A stretch of 64,000 nt of DNA from assembly GCF_012223425.1 (NCBI RefSeq), contig NZ_CP038799.1:5502249-5566248 (forward strand), in the 5' to 3' direction. The translations under genes were made by a program, and so were the position numbers. Origin of the DNA: Mycolicibacterium frederiksbergense (GTDB taxonomy: Bacteria; Actinomycetota; Actinomycetes; Mycobacteriales; Mycobacteriaceae). The notes under the pieces were generated by a model. It was not told the DNA's origin, did no database searches, and saw only the letters and a list, made by a program, of their open reading frames with translations. Shown here piece after piece: positions 59,622-64,000 of this stretch (the first letter of the stretch is position 1; the number at the start of each line of letters is the position of its first letter).

Positions 59622-62600
59622 TCAGTACACGTCGCGAACATACCGCTTGGTCGCGACGAGTTCCTTCTTGTAATCGTGGGCGGCCTCGGCCGACATCGAG
59701 CCGTACTTGCGGATGATCTTCATCAGAGCGTCGTCGACATCGCGAGCCATCCGGTTGGCGTCACCGCATACGTAGAAGTGCGCGCCGTCCTCCATCCAGC
59801 GCCACAGTTCGGCGCCGGCATCGAGCATCTTGTGCTGCACGTAGATCCGGTTGGCCTGATCGCGGGAGAACGCCAGATCGAGATGGTTCAGCAGGCCGTC
59901 GGCGACCATGTGTTCCAGCTCGTCGCGGTAATAGAAGTTCTCGGCGCGGTGCTGGTCGCCGAAGAACAGCCAGTTGCGCCCGGTGTGGCCCAGCGCGCGG
60001 CGCTCCTGCAGGAAGCCGCGGAACGGGGCGATCCCGGTGCCCGGGCCGACCATGATCATCGGGGTCGCCGATTCGGCGGGAGGCCGGAAGTTCGGCGAGC
60101 GCTGCACGAACACCGGCACCGAGGACGCCCGGTCGGCCAGATACGTCGATGCCACACCGCCGCGGTTTTCGCCGCGCGCGCTGCGGTAGCGCACCACCGA
60201 CACCGTCAGCTGCACCTCGTGGGGGCTGACCAGCGGACTTGAGGAGATCGAGTACTGCCGCGGCGTCAGCCGCACCAGCGCGTCCTGCCATTCCAGCGCA
60301 TCGGCGTGCAGCGCGAATTCCTCGACGATATCGAGGCCGTTGCGCCCGGCCAGCCACGCGGTCTTGTCAGCGGACTTGCGCAGCTTCTTGGCGTCCCGGC
60401 TGCGTTCGGCGACGAAGCTCAGCAGATTCGGGGTCACCCGGCAGATGTCATAGGAGAAGGTGAGCGCGCTGCGCAGGTCGGTGTCGGCGCCGTCGACCTC
60501 GATGATCTCGTTGCCGGACAGCCCGGTGGCGGCCAGCCACACCGAGACGGACTCCTCGGAGTTGGTGACGAACACTCCGAGGGAGTCGCCGACGGCGTAC
60601 CCGGCACCGTGCTCGGCGACGTGCTCGGAGATGTCGAACCCGAACTGGCGCACCTCCTTCGCCGCCGACAGCGGGGTGAGACGGGTGTTGCGGCACAGCG
60701 GTGCGTGCACCGGGGCGCTACGGGTGAGGGGTACCGGGGATTTCGGTGTAGCCGGGGCGATCGGCGCGGGCGCGGCATCCAGTCCGGCGATCACCTCGTC
60801 GGCCCAGGCCGCCATCGGTGCCTCGTCGTAGATTTCGCAGTCGGCGCGGTCGACGGACCGGACGGCTCCGAGCTCCGCGAGCCGGGCATCCAATGCCTTG
60901 GCATGCCCGCAGAAATTATCGTAGGACTGGTCGCCGATGCCCAGCACCGAGTACCGCACACCCTCGAGGGTGGGCGCGTCCGCGGACACCAACCGGTCCC
61001 AGAACTCGGCACCGTTGTCCGGCGGGCCACCGTCGCCGAAGGTGCTGGTGACGAACACCACATCACCGGCCGCCGGCAGGTCTTCCAGGACGGCATCGTT
61101 CATCGTGATCAGCCGGGCGCCGGACAACCGGGCGGCCAGTTGGGCGGCGAACTCTTCGGCGTTGCCGGTCTGGGAGGCCCACAAGACCATCGGCCCGGGC
61201 GCGGTGAGGCGTTCGGGTTCCGCGCGTGAATAGGTCCCGGCGAGCATGCCGTCCACCCACAGCCGGACCTGGGCGCGCACCGGGGCCGACGCCGGGAGCA
61301 CCGGCACTCCGGGAGTACCGGCGTCCAGGCCGGCGAGAAAGCCGGACAGGTAGTACTTCTCGTCCTCGGTGAACTCCGGTGTCATCGCGGCCAGCCCGAA
61401 CGGATCGGGGCGTTCCATCTGGATGGGACGCAGCCGCACCGCGCACACCTTGAGCTCGGGCTGTAGCGACTCGGCGTCGACGGCGTCATTGGTCAGGGCG
61501 TTGACGGTCAGGTACTCGCCGTGTTCGTCGTTCCAGTGGAACGGCACCCATACATTGCCCGGCTGCACCCGGTCGGTGATCTGCACGGGCAATACGGCCC
61601 GCCCGCGCCGCGACGTCAGCTCCACCTGCTGCCCCTTGGTGATGCCCTGCGCGGCAGCGTCATCCGGGTGCACCTCCACAAAAGGGGCGGCGTTGAGCTT
61701 GTTGAGTTTGTCGACCCGGCCGGTCTTGGTCATGGTGTGCCACTGATGCTGCAACCGGCCGGTGTTCAGCACCATCGGGTAGTCGTCGTCGGGCAGCTCG
61801 CGGGCATCCATGTGCGGGCGGGCGAAGAACTGCGCCCGCCGTGTCGGTGTCGCGAAGGCCAGCCGCGGCCGGTGACCGTTCTCGTCGACATGCAGGCTCT
61901 GGGACACCCCGTCGTTCAGGTAGCGGATCGGGTTCCGGCCATCTGTGGTCGTGGCCTCCCCCTCGGGCGGGCAGGGCCACTGCAGCGGGGTGTCCCGCAA
62001 CCGCTCATAACTGGCCCCGCGCAGATCGTATCCGGTGCGGGGGTTGGCGAACCGGCGGATCTCGTCGAAGATCTCCGAGCCCGACTTGTAGGCGAAATCG
62101 TCACCGAAACCCAGGTATTCGGCGACCCCGCAGATCAGCTCCCAGTCCGCCCGGGCGTCCCCGACGGCCGGGACTGACTGCTGCAGCAGCGTGAGGTTGC
62201 GCTCGGAGTTGATCATGACGGCATCGGTCTCGGCCCACAGCGCGGCGGGCAGCATGATGTCGGCGTAGCGGTTGGTGGCCGTGTCGACGTAGGCGTCCTG
62301 AGTGATCACCAGTTCGGCCATCTCGAGTCCGGTGATGACGGTCGCTCGATTCGGCACGGTGGCAACGGGATTGGTACAGATGATCCAGCAGGCCTTGATC
62401 TCCCCGGCGGCCGCCTGCTCGAACATCGCGATGGTGCCGGGGCCGACATCGGAGCGGATCGTGCCGGGGTCCAGTCCCCACTGCTGCTCACAGAATTCCC
62501 GGTCCTCGGCGGACAGCACCGCACGCTGGCCGGGTAACCCCGGTCCCATGTAGCCCATCTCGCGACCACCCATGGCGTTGGGCTGTCCGGTCAGCGACAT

Positions 62601-63632
62601 CGGACCGCTGCCGGGCCGACAGATCGCGCCGGTCGCGAGGTGCAGATTGCAGATGGCGTTGGTGTTCCAGGTGCCGTGTGTGCTCTGGTTGAGCCCCATC
62701 GTCCAGCAGGTCATCCACTCCCCCGATTCCGCGATCATCGCGGCGGCGGTGCGGATGTCGGCCTCGGGGATCCCGGTGATCTCGGCGACGCGCCCGGGCG
62801 GGTAGTCGGCCAGGAAGGCAGGCATCGCGTCCCAGCCCTCGGTGTGTTCGGCGATGAAATCCTGGTCGATGTCGCCGTTCTGGACGAGCAGATGTAGCAG
62901 TCCGTTGAGCAGCGCCAGATCGGTGCCCGGTTTGATCGCCAGGTACAGGTCTGCCTTGTCCGCGGTGGCCGTGCGCCGCGGGTCCACCACGATGAGCTTG
63001 GCACCGGATTTGATCCGGTCGGCCATCCGCAGGAACAGGATCGGATGGCAGTCGGCCATATTCGCGCCGATCACGAAGAACAGGTCGGCCGAGTCGAAAT
63101 CGGTGTAGGACCCCGGCGGGCCGTCCGCACCGAGGGACTGTTTGTACCCGGTTCCTGCGCTCGCCATGCACAGCCGGGAGTTCGACTCGATGTGCACGGT
63201 GCGCAGATAGCCCTTGGCCAGTTTGGTCGCCAGATACTGCGCCTCGATGGACATCTGGCCGGACACGTACAACGCCACGGCATCGGGCCCGTGCTCGTCG
63301 ATGATGGCCCGCAACCGCCGGCCGGCCTCAGCGACGGCCGCGTCCACCGGCACCGGTTGCGGTTCACCGCCCCGCTCCCCACGCACCAGGGCAGTGGTCA
63401 ACCGGCCGTCGGTGGCGGCCATCATCTCGGCGTGCGTGGCGCCCTTGGTGCACAGCCTGCCGAAGTTGGTGGGATGCAGCCTGTCCCCGCTGACCCTGGC
63501 GATGACGGGGAGCCCGGTGACCGCATCCGGGGCGGTGGTGACCTCGATGCCACATCCCACACCGCAGTACGAGCACGCGGTGCGTGTCGTCTCTCCCACG
63601 GTCGCCGTCATCCGACCATCGTGCGCGGGCAC
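59622..63632 (-). CDS. nasN: Assimilatory nitrate reductase-flavoprotein fusion (NasN-like)
   Basis: Reduces nitrate to nitrite at Mo-bisPGD with electrons from NADPH. 1336 residues. N-terminal 4Fe-4S domain with Cys20/23/27/61 (CSYCGVGCG ... LCTKG); Mo-pterin domain with Cys155 (SNSRLCMASAGTGYK) as the Mo ligand; FMN flavodoxin module from about 810 (LWASQTGNAEEFAAQLAARL); and a C-terminal ferredoxin-reductase unit with RQYSISSSP (FAD), MVGPGTGIAPFRGFLQER (NADPH) and the KRYVRDVY end of CysJ. The whole electron route is in one chain. GTG 63632 has AAAGGA 9 nt upstream; ATG 63611 is an alternative. The M. smegmatis homologue is, as I recall, the assimilatory reductase NasN. Confidence 0.9.
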   Translation of the reverse strand: MPAHDGRMTATVGETTRTACSYCGVGCGIEVTTAPDAVTGLPVIARVSGDRLHPTNFGRLCTKGATHAEMMAATDGRLTTALVRGERGGEPQPVPVDAAVAEAGRRLRAIIDEHGPDAVALYVSGQMSIEAQYLATKLAKGYLRTVHIESNSRLCMASAGTGYKQSLGADGPPGSYTDFDSADLFFVIGANMADCHPILFLRMADRIKSGAKLIVVDPRRTATADKADLYLAIKPGTDLALLNGLLHLLVQNGDIDQDFIAEHTEGWDAMPAFLADYPPGRVAEITGIPEADIRTAAAMIAESGEWMTCWTMGLNQSTHGTWNTNAICNLHLATGAICRPGSGPMSLTGQPNAMGGREMGYMGPGLPGQRAVLSAEDREFCEQQWGLDPGTIRSDVGPGTIAMFEQAAAGEIKACWIICTNPVATVPNRATVITGLEMAELVITQDAYVDTATNRYADIMLPAALWAETDAVMINSERNLTLLQQSVPAVGDARADWELICGVAEYLGFGDDFAYKSGSEIFDEIRRFANPRTGYDLRGASYERLRDTPLQWPCPPEGEATTTDGRNPIRYLNDGVSQSLHVDENGHRPRLAFATPTRRAQFFARPHMDARELPDDDYPMVLNTGRLQHQWHTMTKTGRVDKLNKLNAAPFVEVHPDDAAAQGITKGQQVELTSRRGRAVLPVQITDRVQPGNVWVPFHWNDEHGEYLTVNALTNDAVDAESLQPELKVCAVRLRPIQMERPDPFGLAAMTPEFTEDEKYYLSGFLAGLDAGTPGVPVLPASAPVRAQVRLWVDGMLAGTYSRAEPERLTAPGPMVLWASQTGNAEEFAAQLAARLSGARLITMNDAVLEDLPAAGDVVFVTSTFGDGGPPDNGAEFWDRLVSADAPTLEGVRYSVLGIGDQSYDNFCGHAKALDARLAELGAVRSVDRADCEIYDEAPMAAWADEVIAGLDAAPAPIAPATPKSPVPLTRSAPVHAPLCRNTRLTPLSAAKEVRQFGFDISEHVAEHGAGYAVGDSLGVFVTNSEESVSVWLAATGLSGNEIIEVDGADTDLRSALTFSYDICRVTPNLLSFVAERSRDAKKLRKSADKTAWLAGRNGLDIVEEFALHADALEWQDALVRLTPRQYSISSSPLVSPHEVQLTVSVVRYRSARGENRGGVASTYLADRASSVPVFVQRSPNFRPPAESATPMIMVGPGTGIAPFRGFLQERRALGHTGRNWLFFGDQHRAENFYYRDELEHMVADGLLNHLDLAFSRDQANRIYVQHKMLDAGAELWRWMEDGAHFYVCGDANRMARDVDDALMKIIRKYGSMSAEAAHDYKKELVATKRYVRDVY

Positions 63633-63679
63633 TGTTCCGGTTCCTTTGAGCCGACGTTATCGCGAAGAAAACTCGACCT

Positions 63680-63714
63680 CACAGCGGGCTCACCCCCTCG
63701 GTGAGCCCGCTGTG
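63680..63714 (-). terminator. Strong hairpin between the MFS gene and the nitrate reductase fusion
   Basis: CACAGCGGGCTCACC-N5-GGTGAGCCCGCTGTG, a perfect 15-bp stem starting 31 nt after the MFS stop, with GAGTTTTCTTC a few bases downstream on the reverse strand. It fits an intrinsic terminator of the transporter gene. TAACGT at 63654-63659 on the same strand could then be the -10 box of the reductase gene. An attenuator is the other possible reading. Confidence 0.65.
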
Positions 63715-63744
63715 CGGCGGCGTGTTGGGCGATGGGTCGCCAGG

Positions 63745-64000
63745 TCAAGCGGTGACTGCCTGCTCGGGCAGCACGTCATCCTTGGCCGTTTGACGTGCGG
63801 CACCCATCCGCAGGAAGACGAACCAGGTGACGAACGCGCACACCACGTAGAAGCCGAGGAACACCCAGAAGGCGTTGGTGGCCGATTTGGCGTCGCTGAC
63901 ATAGGACATCCGCAGCACGATGTTGATGAACACCCCGCCCAGGGCTCCCACCGCACCGGCAAACCCGATCAAGGCCCCGGACATGCTGCGCGACCAGGCC
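63745..64000 (-). CDS. Nitrate/nitrite transporter-like MFS protein (5' part outside the window)
   Basis: Only the last 84 codons are visible; the frame is open to the window edge (ending ...AWSRSMSGALIGFAGAVGALGG). The AGAVGALGGVFINIVLRMSY segment is a membrane helix of the NarK nitrate-signature type, and a last helix FWVFLGFYVVCAFVTWFVFLRMG precedes a short hydrophilic tail. Its place beside a nitrate reductase supports nitrate uptake or nitrite export. The length cannot be judged. It may be transcribed apart from the reductase because of the hairpin between them. Confidence 0.75.
   Translation of the reverse strand, partial: AWSRSMSGALIGFAGAVGALGGVFINIVLRMSYVSDAKSATNAFWVFLGFYVVCAFVTWFVFLRMGAARQTAKDDVLPEQAVTA

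Noticed and set aside
63612..63680. GlnR box upstream of the nitrate reductase fusion
   Set aside because: GGAAC pentamers are present, but not in the GnnAC-N6-GnnAC spacing.

Overview
The window is about 64 kb of a high-GC (roughly two-thirds G+C) actinobacterial chromosome. Gene order and protein sequences are those of a Mycobacterium, most likely a fast-growing Mycolicibacterium. The Pup-proteasome genes, tatA/tatC, helY, hisG/hisE, mshC, cysQ, uppP, lppL, pyrD and others lie in the order known from M. tuberculosis Rv2092c-Rv2141c. The proteasome block lacks the PE/PPE-type insertion that separates pafA from prcA in M. tuberculosis. There are ectoine genes, a glucose-permease-like transporter and an assimilatory nitrate reductase, as in environmental fast growers. 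No insertion sequence, prophage or CRISPR array was seen.

Layout. 1-3.2 kb: helY (cut by the window edge), tatC and tatA. 3.2-10.1 kb: pafC, pafB, pafA, prcA, prcB, pup and dop, which carry out Pup tagging and proteasomal degradation; the ATPase Mpa sits 10 kb further on (20-21.8 kb). Between dop and mpa lie an ectoine/hydroxyectoine operon (ectABCD), a two-component system whose genes overlap tail to tail, a conserved membrane protein, a small exported DUF732 protein, and an EamA exporter with a divergent LysR regulator. 22-27.6 kb: two related exported proteins (one is LppK), TrmI, an Fe-S RecB-like nuclease, a thioesterase, a DinB-fold protein and an ArsR-AHSA1-flavodoxin operon. 27.6-36.2 kb: a flavin disulfide oxidoreductase, a DUF4126 protein, hisG/hisE, a frameshifted GGDEF-EAL gene, a glucose-type MFS permease with a CRP-like site, a HAD phosphatase and an NmrA-like protein. 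36.2-41.2 kb: cobalamin-dependent metH with a candidate S-adenosylhomocysteine riboswitch, and a PAC2-family gene. 41.2-54 kb: a DUF1254 lipoprotein, an SDR, mshC, cysQ, a conserved DUF3090/SCO1664/phosphatase group, uppP, lppL, pyrD, a PEBP protein, an M20 peptidase and tRNA-Leu(GAG). 54-64 kb: a UvrA-like ABC ATPase with an XRE/MmyB-type regulator, ilvD, a 69-residue protein, a nitrate reductase-flavoprotein fusion and the end of a nitrate-transporter-like MFS gene.

How the genes work together. Dop deamidates Pup, PafA ligates it to targets, and Mpa delivers the targets to the PrcAB core; PafB/PafC regulate the DNA-damage response. EctA/B/C/D make ectoine and hydroxyectoine. MetH regenerates methionine, and its leader appears to sense SAH, the by-product of methyl transfer. 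MshC and CysQ connect to mycothiol and sulfate assimilation. The transporter, the nitrate reductase fusion and the small protein at the right edge look like a nitrate assimilation unit.

The observations most worth checking are the candidate SAH-responsive translational ON switch before an E. coli-class metH, a translationally coupled 22-codon ORF at an apparently duplicated ectC/ectD junction, the frameshift in the GGDEF-EAL gene, a long near-perfect palindrome after pyrD, and a recurring leaderless promoter pattern. All functional calls rest on reading the sequence and remembered family features; no search was run.
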